Assembly: GCA_964017185.1 (NCBI GenBank) | Contig: OZ024876.1 | Span: 26,628,278 to 26,692,277, forward strand | Direction of reading: 5' to 3' | DNA: 64,000 nucleotides | Origin: Rugalucina vietnamica | Taxonomy: Eukaryota > Mollusca > Bivalvia > Lucinida > Lucinidae | The notes under the pieces: generated by a model | Databases searched by the model: none | Seen by the model: the letters and a program-made list of their open reading frames with translations, nothing else | What the model was told of the DNA's origin: nothing | Position numbers and translations under genes: made by a program | Part shown: positions 1 through 10,936 of the stretch, one piece after another | Layout: each line of letters begins with the position of its first letter | How positions within the stretch are numbered: position 1 is the stretch's first letter

Positions 1-93
1 TATCTAAAAATATTACCTTAGTGTGTACAAAGGACCATTTCTTTCAAAGATTCCAAATGATGTTTCGCCAATATCTCAAATATTACCACAAAA

Positions 94-320
94 ATATGTC
101 CGTGTAATGTATATCCCCTAGTACCCCACTTTTACGCAGTGAAACTGCGGTTTACATGTGCATTGTCTTTATTTCTGACCCGAACCATTAATTGTGGGTA
201 CTCAAAATCTGTGGCTTGAGTAAATGTAAGAAAGACATTAATATTTTTCAAATAGAAATTTTCAATTTTTACAACTTAAGAAAATGATGCATGTTGCATG
301 GGCATGTTTTCGTAATGGCG
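94..320 (+). repeat. Degraded copy of the GGGTAC hairpin repeat
   Basis: The order of landmarks matches better copies at 14.0, 36.6, 41.8 and 61.6 kb: an ATGTCCGTG-type start, a CCCCACTTTTA block, TTGTGGGTACTC, a TTTTCAATTTTTACAAC block and GCATGGGCATGTTTTCGTAATG. The central hairpin arms are mostly lost here. No coding signal is seen. Confidence 0.6.
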
Positions 321-580
321 GCGGCAATAGCAAGAACTTCATCTAGTCAGGTTGTGATAAAATGTTCTGCCAGTTAACAGGTACACGGCAATAAATAATA
401 ATAACAACTTCAAAGAAACGTTGCATTTATCTGTGATTGTTTCTTACAATACATCTTCAATCATCTAACAAATTCTGACATATGAACACAATGATGAGGA
501 AATATAATTCAGTATTCGTATAGACAGAATCATGTTTTTTTAATCCATTTGTGCCATTGCTTAATTTTATGGTTAAAGGT

Positions 581-775
581 CTGGGCCCAGTTGTTCAAAA
601 CTAACGACGTCGTTAGTTAACGTTTCGTTAAAATTTCAAACATTAATATTACAAATACACTGTTATTTTTTGTTGAAAAAATGTGAGAATCCTTTGCACT
701 GCTGATATTTGCTTAACCAATTTATGTCTTAACAATATCGTTAAGCTAACGATGCTTTGAACAACTAGACCCTGG
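581..775. mobile_element. MITE with CCAG(T/G)TTGTTCAAA-type inverted ends
   Basis: The left end reads CTGGGCCCAGTTGTTCAAAA. The right end, reverse-complemented, reads CCAGGGTCTAGTTGTTCAAA. Both ends continue into alternating CGTTAG / CTAACG words, so the roughly 195-bp unit can fold on itself. There is no ORF of transposase character. This end sequence resembles a MITE type common in invertebrates; the exact family is not assigned. Confidence 0.7.
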
Positions 776-984
776 TACATATCGGGACGGTCAGTTATCC
801 TAACCACCTTGTTCCTGGACAATGGGGAAGCCTCACAGAGGCAGATTATCATACTATGAATAAACAAGTCAATCTTCACTATCTGACCAACGCTCTCATA
901 GTATCAGTGTAAGAAAGAATGTCTTGCTGATCTGATTCAATACGAATCAGACACAATGTCGTTGTCGCGGTATAATTATAGTTT

Positions 985-1106
985 TAAATTGAGCCTTAGC
1001 ACGAGAAAACAAAGACGCTGATCAGCTGTGCAGTTACTGCACAGCTGATCTGCGCTTTTGTTTTCGCATAAGCAAATGGTTGATTTTCTGATGCAGCGGC
1101 TCATTA
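985..1106 (+). mobile_element. Internally deleted copy of the GATCAGC palindrome MITE
   Basis: It holds the family's central palindrome (GATCAGCTGTGCAG, TTA, CTGCACAGCTGATC) and the right end, GATTTTCTGATG followed by CAGCGGCTCA. The stretch normally between the left TIR and the palindrome is missing. Other copies lie at 10.6, 10.9, 15.1, 15.4, 41.0, 45.1, 48.0, 52.8, 55.0, 55.7, 57.7 and 58.4 kb. Confidence 0.75.
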
Positions 1107-1299
1107 TCATTACGTACATGATACCACATAGTCCACTCAAATACGTCAAATATCTCAGCAGGTATGTCAGCATAATCATGATCAGCTGGTAATGAATTTT
1201 AGGAATATTATTCGTCTACACTCAGAATCACTCAGTTCTTTGACTTGCCCCTAGAGCCCTTAGATCATGCAAACCTCAATTTCACTTAATATTAGACAT

Positions 1300-2070
1300 T
1301 TTTCACTTTTGAACGTAAATGCTGCTGGTGCGTGCGGTTACGACTTTCTGTGTGATGGGGGACGACTCGTGAGGGCATATGTGAGACTAAGACGAGGGGC
1401 AATATGAAGAATTACACAGTCAAAACTACCAACAGCCCAACGGAGACGAATTAAATAAGACATGCAATAAATGTTACAGTGTAGGACGTCTATCTCTGTA
1501 GCTCAGTAGGTAGCAAGCTAGGATTCAAAACGAAAGGTTCTGGGTTCGAGTCCTGGTCCGTCCGCTTTTTTTTCTTTTCTTTATTTGTCTCCCCTGTGAC
1601 AATAAAGCTAAGGAAATAAAATAAAATGTATTATCAGCTGATTATTTTTATTGGCGAATGCAAGAATCAGGAAATGCCCTTGTGCATAAAATACTTAAAT
1701 CGTAAAGGAATTGAAGTGCGAGACGGCACGTCACATTAATGTTTCTCTCTTGTTGACTTTTAACCTGTTGAAATCGACAGCTCGATCGTATTTGTTTTGG
1801 TAGAAGAGCTGATCTTCGAGCGATCCTCATGTCAATATTCCTTTCTTGGGGACATAAAAATGTTCATATTCTGAAGGCTTGTACAGGAATAATGTGGCTA
1901 GGATAAGTTAGCCACCCTGAATGACTTTAAATGTTTTCCGCGGACGTAAGGCACTAACTCAAATAGTATAGTGTACCTGTACAGACATATGTATATACAT
2001 GTATATAAGGTGTAAAAACTACAGTTTCACGTGCTGTCTCGTGAGCGAACATAATTCATTTGGCATGTTT
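1300..2070 (+). repeat. Left member of an inverted segment pair (partner 7455-8410)
   Basis: Four blocks recur in reverse complement at 7455-8410 in mirrored order: the GAGGGCATATGTGAGAC block, the tRNA-like head, the GAAGGCTTGTACAGGAATAATG block, and the ACAGTTTCACGTGCTGTCTCG block. The partner carries an extra class-II SINE. The pair could be two copies of one long tRNA-headed element or an old inverted duplication. No protein-coding signal is seen. Confidence 0.7.
1493..1565 (+). tRNA. tRNA-like sequence, probably a SINE head or tRNA pseudogene
   Basis: An A-box-like element (TAGCTCAGTAGGTAG, 1499-1513) and a consensus B box (GGTTCGAGTCC, 1543-1553) are correctly spaced. They are followed at once by a T run (1566-1573) that could stop RNA polymerase III. 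I could not build a convincing acceptor stem or anticodon arm. A sister copy lies on the other strand at 8145-8215. A tRNA-derived element is more likely than a working tRNA gene. Confidence 0.55.
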
Positions 2071-2400
2071 ATACATGTATTTCAAACAGATTATCGAAAG
2101 CTTGGTGGGGTTTATTTGGTTGATGTTTCGTTTTGATCACATACAACACCCATCTGCATGTCATAAGGGCGATATCATAACTACATTATGCATATAGCCA
2201 TACTAATAATTTGAGGTTTTGTAGGCCTTCAACAGTATTTCAGCCATATCGAGTCGATAATTACAAATTTTAGATGATTTTTGCAAGCCACAGGCTTTCT
2301 GTATGATCCTCATTTATTCTCTTGTAGTATGCGTGCTGTTTGTCTGGTTGACTTCAAATAAATATAATTAATCTTCAAACTAACACAGTGTTATTTTCAA
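2071..2400. other. AT-rich interval, no feature recognised
   Basis: No ORF, hairpin or family repeat that I can support was seen between the inverted-pair segment and the tandem repeat that follows. Confidence 0.5.
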
Positions 2401-3112
2401 GTAAATTTCTTCTTCTCCAGAACCGGCGGGCCGATTCCCACGAAACTTGGTATTTACCATCAGTGACTCCAGCCCATCAAAGTTTGGCAAAATGATGACC
2501 CTGGGATGACCTTGACCTATTTTACGGCAAGGTCAATTTTGGAAATATAGGCTTTTACATGGGAAAAAGTGAAAACTATTGATTTTTTTTTAAACGATTG
2601 CAGCCAGAGACCCTGAAAAGAGGTAGATGCAGATAACTAATGGAGTAGATAAAAGTATGTGATTAAATTAGGTCAAGGTCATCTCTTGACCTTGGCAAGT
2701 CTGTTTTCCATTCACACTTTTCATACATCTTCATCTCTGAAACCGCTTGGCCAATCAAGTTAAAATTTTATGTGGAGCATCCATGGGTAGGGGGAACGAA
2801 AGTTTGATCATGAAATCCGAGTCACATGACAAAGATGACCGCCATCATTGACTCCAGCCCATTATAGTTTGATAAAATGATGGCCCTGGGATGACCTTGA
2901 CCTGTTTTACGGCAAGCTTAATTTTGGAAACAGGCTGTTACATGGGAAAAAGTGAAAACTATGGATATTTAGAAAACGATTGCAGCCTGAGACCTGAAAA
3001 AAGGCAGATGCAGACAACTAATGGAGAAGATGTAAGTATGTTATTAATTTAGGTCAAGGTCATCTCTTGACCTTGACCAGTCTGTTGTTCATACACAGTT
3101 TTAAAATATCTT
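2401..3112 (+). repeat. Diverged direct repeats with GGTCAAGGTCA / TGACCTTGACC words
   Basis: Two diverged units share a TGACTCCAGCCCATC start, TTTTACGGCAAG, ACATGGGAAAAAGTGAAAAC and AGGTCAAGGTCATCTCTTGACC. A third piece follows the SINE at 3358-3610, and related pieces lie at 4900-5240 and 5360-5620. This is non-coding repeat sequence. Confidence 0.75.
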
Positions 3113-3357
3113 CATGGCGGCCCCCGTGGTCGAGCGGTTGAGAGCGCTGTTTCTTAATCACTCGATCATCTCACCGCTGTCTCTGGTGTAGGATCGCGCC
3201 CCGCGTTGGCCACATGTGAGACAAGCCAAGTTCTGTTTGCGGGTGTGCCAGGTGGTTTTTCTCGGGGTTCTGCCTTTTTAGCCCACCCTACTGATTGGCC
3301 CGTTTCATATGAGCTGAAATTATCTTGAAAGAGACGTTAAACTGAATATAAAAAAAC
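3113..3357 (+). mobile_element. tRNA-derived SINE (class-II tRNA-like head)
   Basis: The head, CCCCCGTGGTCGAGCGGTTG, resembles the D-arm and A box of a Leu/Ser-type tRNA. A body with GGTGTGCCAGGTGG, TTTTCTCGGGGTTCTGCC and GTTTCATATGAGCTGAAAT follows, then an A-rich tail. It splits an older tandem repeat. A second copy is at 7570-7806 (minus) and a head-less fragment at 6565-6715. Confidence 0.75.
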
Positions 3358-3610
3358 ATAATCTTCACCTCTGAAACCGCTTGGCCAATCAAAGTGAAAT
3401 TTTATGTGGAGCATCTATGGGTAGGGGGAACGAAAGTTTGTTTGTGAAATCTGGGTTACAACCAAGATGGCCGCCACGCCCATATATGGCTAAAACCACT
3501 CAAAAATCTTCTTCACCAGAGCCGGCAGGCCGATTTTCACGAAAATCGGTATGTAGCATCGATGACTCCAGCCCATCATTATTTGATAAAATGATGACCC
3601 TTGGATGACC
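3358..3610 (+). repeat. Continuation of the 2.4-kb repeat family after the SINE
   Basis: The sequence resumes with CTCTGAAACCGCTTGGCCAA and GTAGGGGGAACGAAAGTTTG, matching 2740-2810. The SINE therefore inserted into an existing copy. Confidence 0.7.
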
Positions 3611-3673
3611 TTGATTTGCGGATCCAGACATTTTTACGAGAGGGGGTCCAACCAAAATGGTAAAATATTGTAC

Positions 3674-3683
3674 CCCCCCCCCC

Positions 3684-3714
<31 letters not shown>

Positions 3715-3780
3715 AAATTACCTTTTTAGGTAAACTTTTTAGATTCCGGGGCGGGGAGGGGGGGGGGGGGCTCGGACCCC
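3674..3780. repeat. Low-complexity C, A and G homopolymer runs
   Basis: A C run, a long A run and then a G-rich block. Homopolymer lengths here may be unreliable in the assembly. Short open frames across it are artefacts of composition. Confidence 0.85.
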
Positions 3781-4740
3781 CGGTGAGCGTTTACAGGACC
3801 ATTGGTCCTCTGGTTTTCATTACGTGTTGCTAGACGGAATATTTCCATCGGTATTCTGTTAGACCTCTCCATACACAGAAAAGGAGCGAGGTCACGAAGT
3901 GTATCGGAGTGCAGGTTAGCCAGCTGATAAAACCTGCTGCGAACCTTGCTTAACCCTAAAACAGGACAACAATATTCTGAATTTTAAGCGCGCATACACA
4001 CTCTAACTCACAAACACACACTCACGCAAACACGTTCCGTAGAGGACTTTGTCTCGCAGTGGCTCAGTCAGTCGCCTCTTAAAATCACATGGCAAAAATA
4101 AAAACGTAGTTGATATAAGACAGGTACAAAATGATTTTAATAAGAACATTTGACTCGTTTCGCAGGTTGAGCGCGAGAACTGAAAATTGTTGTCTTTCCG
4201 TTAAATTGTCTAATTCTGATGGAACAAGGAACCAGAAGTGACCTTTGACACGAAATATTTTCTAAAATCGCATCATATATATATCACTTATCATGTTTGC
4301 CATTAGAGATGCGTTACTCGTTCAATGCGAGTCGGATTTACAAATACTTGGCGCGAATAAAATGCTTTCATTTTAACAGCTTCCAATCCAGAATTCGATT
4401 ATTTTAGACACTCGTGTGTATAACTAGGCGTCGCTCGTTCGATAAACCGAGGTCCCGGCTTCGTATGACCATAACTGTTGGTGGGAAAAACCAATATCAA
4501 CTATTTGTTATCGCCATGTGACATTTTACATACTGGCTTATGTATATACGTACATTGGTTCTGCTAAGCTACATTTTCACGTGTTTTTCGTGAACGCACA
4601 GAAAACTTTATACATGTATACATGGCATGATTTACGATTTGAATCATAAGTTGATCTTTAATTTTATGTGCAGTTTTTTATTCTACGCCTTACAACGTTT
4701 TGACATATTTCAAGTCACCTCGAGCATGGTCGGTTATCCA
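3781..4740. other. No supported feature
   Basis: There is a short CACA-rich stretch near 3995-4030. No coding sequence, TIR pair or recognisable repeat was found. Confidence 0.5.
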
Positions 4741-5620
4741 TATCAGGATAACGTGTCCGTGAATACCCCATGAACCACACTTTTATACAGCAAAACTTTG
4801 GTATGCATGGGTATAAACCTATTTTAAGCTCACATGAGCCCTTCGGCTCAAAAAGCGAGCTTATAGGATGACCATGCCCCCGTCGTCCGTCCGACGTCGT
4901 CCGTCAGCAATTTCCATGATATTCTCCTCTGAAACCAAATGGCAAACCAAAGTTAAACTGCTTGCGGAGCATTCTTAGGAAGGGGGAACGAAAGTTTGCA
5001 TAAATGACCCAGGTCACATGACTAAGATGGCCGCCATAGCTATAAATAGCAAAGCCCTTTAAAACAATTTCTTCCCAGAAGCAGAAGTCCTATGATTTTG
5101 AAACTAAGTTTGAAGCATCAGGCAATAGAGTTCTACAAAGTTGGTATACATCATAATGCTGGGATGAACTTGGCCTATTTTATGGCAAGGTCAACTTAGG
5201 TCGCCCATGCATTTAAATGGGGGAAATAAGTTAAATGTAGTTAAATGGATGGAAACTCGCGATGAGCATGCAAAGGTACTGAAGATTTATGTCCGTGAAA
5301 ACATTTAGTCCCCAGGGGTGTGTCTGCTCCTGCCCGGGGGCTATATACATGCATATGACCAAAATATTCAAACATCTCTGCAACCGCATGGCCGATCAAA
5401 GCCGCACTTCATGGAAAGGGAACGAAAGATTGTATAAATGGCCGACATGGCTATAAACTGCAAAAACCTTTAAAATGTTCTTCAGAACCAGTAGGCATAT
5501 GATTTTGAAACTTGGCATTAAGCATCTACAAAGTTTATACATGGCCTAAATCATTACCCAGGGATGATATTGACCTATTTTACGGCAAGGTCAATTTAGG
5601 ATGCCCATGCATCTAAAAAC
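4741..5620 (+). repeat. Mixed repeat fragments (hairpin repeat start, GTCGTCCGTC block, TGACCT-family pieces)
   Basis: At 4741-4830 is a start fragment of the GGGTAC hairpin repeat. At 4845-4860 is a small stem, TGAGCC-CTTC-GGCTCA, followed by a CGTCGTCCGTCCGAC block. At 4900-5240 and 5360-5600 are pieces related to 2.4-3.6 kb, with GAAACC, GGCCAAC-like words, GGAACGAAAG and TTTTATGGCAAGGTCAA. None is coding. Confidence 0.6.
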
Positions 5621-5800
5621 ACAGATTGTGAGTACTCGTTAGAACTGCCTCTGCGAGGCAGTTTTAGCGTGTACCAACAATCTATGTTTTGAGCAAAATA
5701 AAAAGATAAAAATGTTGAACTGAAAATTTTCATTTTTTACAACTTTAAAAACACTGTATATTGCTTGTTAAGGTTTTGTTATGCTAGCGTCAAGATACAC
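5610..5800 (+). repeat. GGGTAC hairpin repeat, partial copy
   Basis: A hairpin formed by GTACTCGTTAGAACTGCCTC and GAGGCAGTTTTAGCGTGTAC is followed by ACAATCTATGTTTTGAGCAA and the TTTTACAACTTTAAAAA block. The arm changes (ACTGCC/GGCAGT instead of ACCGCC/GGCGGT) keep base pairing. Confidence 0.7.
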
Positions 5801-6164
5801 GGCACCATTTCAGTGCACATGTATTACACATGCTGACAACAGAGCTACATGTACAACACCTTGATCATTCTTAACCTTATGGGCATTTTTTGCGTCCGGA
5901 ATCGGACGAGCATAAATGCGCATAAGCTTCTTACTCAATCAGAATTTACACATGATAAATAATAAATTTAATTGGTTTGTTGATTAGAGGTTTATCGTTA
6001 ATCCAACAGCAAAGGTCATATGGAAACGAGACATCAGTTTATAGTATCATCCGACAGACTTAAGGATCCCGGGATCAAACCCGCGGTCCCTGGTTTAAAA
6101 GGACGAACACATGCCGTTAACACTAACTGTTTTCGGCTTGTCAAGTAGCAATGTGGTTTGATAA

Positions 6165-6385
6165 CTGAAAAGGTACAAGTAGGCAAAGATCAGGAAAAGG
6201 CGCAATCAGAAAGAGATTCCCACTCCAAAAACCGAGGTGGGAAAAAACCAAACTAACAATCAGGCACTTATACCATGAAACATATCGTAAGCCGATTGAG
6301 CAGCTATTTTCCCAATAGGTGGCCACTCAGTTACCTTAACTTAATTAAAAATATGAAAACACACAAAAGGCGCCAACAGCACAAA
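6165..6385 (-). repeat. GGCCACC interspersed repeat, minus copy
   Basis: Read on the minus strand it carries the family landmarks in order: TTTTTGTGCTGTTGGCGCC, AACTGAGTGGCCACCTATTG, GGCTTACGATATGTTTCATG, CCACCTCGGTTTTTGGAGTG and GATCTTTGCCTACTTGTACC. Sister copies are at 19.8, 20.8, 48.6, 53.1, 56.1 and 58.8 kb. Short ORFs starting MATYWENSC or MATCWENSC recur only because the repeat recurs. Confidence 0.8.
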
Positions 6386-6444
6386 AAATGTTAAACACCA
6401 AGACATAAAACAAAAAGAACCACCACAGATAATCCTGCTTGATA

Positions 6445-6446
<2 letters not shown>

Positions 6447-6475
<29 letters not shown>

Positions 6476-6478
6476 GAA
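6447..6478. repeat. Poly-T run
   Basis: An uninterrupted T run of about 28 bases, just beyond the minus-strand GGCCACC repeat. Confidence 0.8.
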
Positions 6479-6564
6479 AAAAAGCAATATCGCTTTGGCA
6501 AAAAAACCATCACCAAGACAATGAACACTTCGTCGTAGGTTGCTGCCCATTGATCAGTCTTACA

Positions 6565-6715
6565 ATCACAGGTGACACAAACCAAATTCTGCTTGTGGGT
6601 GTGCCAAGTCGTTTTCTCAGGGTTCTCCCCTCCTCCCCCCCCCCCACCTTGTTACTGATTTATCCGTCTCATATGAACTAAATAATCTTGAACGGGGCGA
6701 AAATTGTATAAAAAC
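6565..6715 (+). repeat. Head-less class-II SINE fragment
   Basis: It matches the body of the SINE at 3113: GGTGACACAAACCAA, GGGTGTGCCAAGTCG, TTCTCAGGGTTCTCC and TCTCATATGAACTAAAT. The tRNA-like head is missing and a C-rich insertion is present. Confidence 0.65.
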
Positions 6716-6719
6716 GAAA

Positions 6720-7450
6720 TTATGATCTGAAATGAGCACAATCAGACTCTTATCTGTAATCAAGTAACAATAGAATGACCTGGAATCGATACAATTAAAT
6801 TTCACATCCTCACTAAGGTGGGCGTAGTGTAATTCTGGGCCCTGATTAGATTTTAACAGATAGCAAAACTTCTCCAATGTTACTCGCGCCTATACGAAAA
6901 AAAAAATGCATTTACATTCCATCATGCACGCATGCTTAATGTAAACCATATAACGAGGAATATTTGGGGTCTCACGTGCAAATAACAACTATTTACATAC
7001 TGGACCCTGCATGGTCTCGACCGAAAGACGGAGTTACGCGTTGGATTGAACGCGCGGCCCGTTTTACGAGGCGACTGACTGAACAACTACGACATGGAGT
7101 GCTTTATGGAAACACTTTAGCAACTCATAAAAATAATATTGTGTTAGTTTTATTTTAATCATATTTATTTGAATTCAACCAGGTAAACAACACGCATACA
7201 ATATCACACAGAATAAATATGGATCCAAAAGAAATATTATGTCTTGCCAAATTAATTTACTACATCGTAACCAGCACACTGGATATGGCTGAATTACTGT
7301 TGAATGTCTACAATAAACAAAATTAGTTGTGTGGCTTGGCGAAATGTAGCTACATGTAGGATGTTGCCTCCATCGCACTTCGTATGGCATGCAGATGACT
7401 GTCGAATGATCGTAACTTCGACATCAAGCTAATAATCTGTTTAAAATATA
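6720..7450. other. No supported feature
   Basis: Ordinary AT-rich sequence. The short frames here lack any family signature. Confidence 0.45.
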
Positions 7451-7569
7451 AACAGAATGAATTATGTTTGCTCACGAGACAGCACGTGAAACTGTAGTTT
7501 TACATCTAATAAACACAAATATACATGTATCTGAACATGTACACTATACTATTTGATTTATTGTCTTGC

Positions 7570-7806
7570 GCATTTTAGTTCAGTTTTACGTCCCTTTCAA
7601 GATTATTTCAGCTCACCAATCAGTAGGTGGGGTGAAAACGTGAGCACCCTAAGAAAAACCACCTGGCACTTCCGCAAGTTGAACTTGGCTTGTATCATAT
7701 GTGGCCAGTGTGGGGCTCGAACACACACAAGACACAGCGGTGAGATGAACGGGTGATTAAGAAACAGCGTTACAGCGCTCTCAACCGCTCGGCCACGGGG
7801 GCCGCT
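7570..7806 (-). mobile_element. tRNA-derived SINE (class-II head), minus copy
   Basis: On the minus strand the head reads CCCCCGTGGCCGAGCGGTTG. A better preserved B-box-like TGTTCGAGCCCC follows, then the body seen at 3113-3357 (TGGCCACATATG, CAGGTGGTTTTTC, CTGAAATAATCTTGAAAG). Confidence 0.75.
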
Positions 7807-8144
7807 TAGTTATTAGAGGCGGTCAACTTATCCTAGCCGCATTATCTGTACCAGCCTTCAGAAAATAAATGTTGACGTGAGGATCGGTCGCGGGTCCGCT
7901 CTTCTGCCGATTACGATCAATTTACCGGCTTAAATCGGTGAAAAGACAAGAAGACTTAGTGAAAAACCTATACGTGCGGACTGCCTTCTCACTACACACT
8001 TTAATCCACAAATTAACGATTTTAGTATTAAATGCAGTAGTGCATTTTGTGAGTTTTTTTTTTTTCTTTTCTTTTTCATTTTCTAAGCTTTATTGTCACA
8101 GATGCGAAAAAAAGGAAGCAATTAATAATAGAAAAAGAATTTTA

Positions 8145-8215
8145 GTCCTAGCCGGACTCGAACCCAGGACCTTTTGGTTTTATTCCATACATGCTACCTA
8201 CTGAGCTACAGAGTA
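8145..8215 (-). tRNA. tRNA-like sequence, minus copy of the 1493 element
   Basis: The reverse complement has TAGCTCAGTAGGTAG (A box, 8195-8209) and GGTTCGAGTCC (B box, 8154-8164). The B box is identical to the copy at 1493, while the anticodon region differs. This fits a SINE or repeat family with an internal pol III promoter rather than a functional tRNA. Confidence 0.55.
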
Positions 8216-8410
8216 AGACGTCGTGGACTATTTCTTTTTTGCCTGTCTTGTTTAATTGGTCTCCGTTAGGCTACAGGTAGTTTTTACCAAGTAATAATTC
8301 ATATCGCCCCTGGTCATCGTCTCAAATATGCCCTCACGAGTCGTCACCCATCACACCGAAAATCGTAACCGCACGCGCCAGCAACATTTACGTTCAAAAG
8401 TGAAAAATGT

Positions 8411-9195
8411 CTATTACGCGTACATACATACAAACATGTATACTAGTATATCTATATAACATTTAACACTTAAACATGTGTCAGTAACTGTTTCGTTTTT
8501 CTCGATTGCAACGATGTTTATGTGGCATACTTGTAGGAATAATTATGACAAATATATTAATCCCATGGAAACTACAAGTATGTTTTAAATTAACATCGAT
8601 CTATCTGTTCTCGTGACTAAGAGTTCCGGTTTCCAGTAATGCTATTTTGTTATTTTTTGTAGGCATGGAAGCACATTTGTTGCGTTCATGAAGAAAACAT
8701 TGATGAACATGAAAATAAAATCAACGACAAGGAAATAGTTATCACGTCTACAAGGTTTATCACCAGTCAACGCAGCAAGTGCATCACGTACAATCAGAAA
8801 CAATTGTATCTTAGCTTATTATTCGTACCCAAATGAAAAAGCAGTGGGGTTTGGATTAACTGTGAAAAAAGACACGCACACAGTTTAAATATTTCACAGA
8901 CCAAGTACGTTGTACTTTATAATGATGACATGTGAAATCCCTGAATAAGCAAATATACAAATAAGTGAAAACATAAGGCAAAACACACAAAGATTTACAA
9001 ATGTCAAGAACATAATAATAAAGAGGCTCGTGATCAACTTATGTAAATTTCTAAGCACTAATTATGAATACTACTTGGTATTCCATAATGTACCAAGGAA
9101 AAAATCTAACATTCTTCAAAACAGTAATTTTTCACAACCTATATGTATAATAAAGAGGTTGTTGATCAGCTTTTGCGACAATCTAAGTAATACGT
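8411..9195. other. No supported feature
   Basis: AT-rich spacer. Nothing beyond short chance ORFs and near-repeats of AATAAAGAGG around 9016 and 9151. Confidence 0.45.
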
Positions 9196-9345
9196 AATAG
9201 TTATAGAATGGAGGAGAGGTCAAAACGAAAATTATAGACCCGGCACGTGAACTTAAAGCCGACCGAGCGCAGCGAGGGAGGCTTTAAGTTCACCTGCCGG
9301 GTCTATAATTTTCGTATTGACCGATACCGACATTCTATAACTGAC
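9196..9345. mobile_element. Foldback element with arms of about 43-60 bp
   Basis: The 43-base inner arms (GGTCAAAACGAAAATTATAG ... TTAAAGCC and its complement) differ at only two positions and enclose a 19-base loop containing GAGCGCAGCGAG. The outer parts also pair (GTTATAGAATG / CATTCTATAAC). There is no coding capacity, so this is a foldback or MITE-type element. Confidence 0.8.
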
Positions 9346-10325
9346 TTATATACAGGCTCCTTTGTTTCGTTAATTTTAGACATCAAACCGGTTAGCCTAT
9401 TCTTGCGCAGCACATTTAGTCCAATTATATTCCGCTTAAGTTTCTTTTCTCGTGACATGGCATAGTAAAAAAAAACTATCCCACGGACATTACGAGGAAA
9501 CTAACGGTGAACGATATTTACATTTCCTCGTGCATTCATGTACAAATAGAACCTTCACAGTAATTTCCCTTTAAAACGTCCGTTAAACGCACCGCTTATT
9601 TTAACGCAAATAATTCAGTACCATTTAAGTATGATTTTGCATTACTACATAATGTGCGTAAATTGCTGAGATAGTGTACTGGATCTGTTATGGGCTAATC
9701 TCCTTGCTTTAATGACAGAGGACCATTATTATGCCCGGCTGTTTTGGGGCGAAACAGCTGGTCAAAAATAACTGTGTGAAATTCGTTCCTACTGCCAGGT
9801 TTCTCATTCACATCACACTAACCCTAATCTTCTACTTACATTGAAACCAGGGAGCAAGAGCCATTTTCACACAGATATATGCGACGATTCGCTTGATATA
9901 ACGTTTTGGTGAATTGTGAAATAAAGAAACCGTAAATTTATTTTCTTTTCTTACACCTTAAAGGATTTCAAACACTCTGTAAGAAAGAATCATATTAAAC
10001 GTTAGAAAGTTTCTAAACTCCGATTTGCTAGAAAAGCTTCCAATCAGTCTTGGCAACATTTAATGACTGAACAGAGCGAAAACATTATTTTTGTGCTGCA
10101 TCTGACCCATCACGCAATACCCTTTAGTTGAGTCTAATATAAAAGTCACAGGAGGTTTGATAAGTTTCCCGCCTAATATTAGAGACCGGTTGATAAGTTT
10201 CCCGCCGGATATTATACACCGGTGTATAATAAACGGCGGGAAACTTATACACCTCCCGTCAAAACGTCCTTTGTTGAGTATGTTTGTTAGGGACCTGCTC
10301 GAAACAAAGGAGCCAGTATATAAGT
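9346..10325. other. Interval flanked by a distant inverted pair and holding a nested palindrome
   Basis: CTTATATACAGGCTCCTTTG (about 9347-9366) recurs inverted near 10300-10323 as CAAAGGAGCCAGTATATAAG. The two may be ends of an element of about 1 kb, or relics of the neighbouring foldback. Nothing coding was found between them. Confidence 0.4.
10193..10248. repeat. Nested perfect palindrome
   Basis: The centre is the 20-bp palindrome ATTATACACCGGTGTATAAT with no loop. Outer arms ATAAGTTTCCCGCCG / CGGCGGGAAACTTAT sit beyond a 3-nt mismatch. The sequence TTGATAAGTTTCCCGCC also occurs as a direct repeat just upstream, and GGAGGT / ACCTCC pair further out. Confidence 0.85.
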
Positions 10326-10555
10326 GTGGATATTTCCTTTTGTTCCTGGAACACATTTAAATGGAGTCCAACAGTGGCGGATTTAGAGGGGGTTCAAGGG
10401 GTTCGCTTGAACCCCCCTCTGGACCCACATTATTTCGTTTTCATGGGGAATTTCAAAAGATTTTGTGTGAAATTTGGCAAACGAACCCCCCTTTTCTACA
10501 TTTGAACCCCCTCTTCAGAAATCCTGGATCCGCCCCTGTCCAACAATATGTGGTT

Positions 10556-10752
10556 TCCGATCAGGTCCCATAGAAACCGGCCTGTACAGTAACGGAGGCA
10601 TGCTAGAAGCTTGAAATCTTTGATTTTAAACGAAGAGGGATTGCATTTTCTGTGTAGCGAACACACACTTGCTGATCAGCTGCACAGTTGATCTGCGCCT
10701 TTGTTTTTTTGCATATGCCGATTGTTGGTTTTCTGATGCGGCTGTTCAATTT
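10556..10752 (+). mobile_element. GATCAGC palindrome MITE, decayed copy
   Basis: It has GGTTTCCGATCAGGTCCCA, ACCGGCCTGTACAGTAACGG, GCTAGAAGCTTGAAAT and the right end TTGTTGGTTTTCTGATGCGG. The palindrome is shortened to GCTGATCAGCTGCACAGTTG followed by ATCTGCGCC. Confidence 0.75.
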
Positions 10753-10936
10753 ACAAAATAAAATGTATAAACAAAGGAGATATGAGGTAGTGTTGTGAAA
10801 ATAAAGAGGTCGGTTGTAAAAATATTGTGTGCAAATGAACGCTGATTTTGTAACAAATGTACATGTGCCGTCTATAACGTTTGCAAACTGAGTTTCATTA
10901 CGTTGCATGTTGTTTTCACTAGATATCACCTACAAA

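Larger units (their letters stand above)
7455..8410 (-). repeat. Right member of the inverted segment pair (partner 1300-2070)
   Basis: The reverse complement of this stretch follows 1300-2070 in the same order of blocks. A class-II SINE (7570-7806) breaks the match, so that SINE arrived after the copies separated or was lost from the other copy. Confidence 0.7.

Noticed and set aside
1493-8215. Functional tRNA genes at 1,493 and 8,145
   Set aside because: The internal boxes are good, but no acceptor stem or anticodon arm could be built, and flanking sequence is repeated with them.
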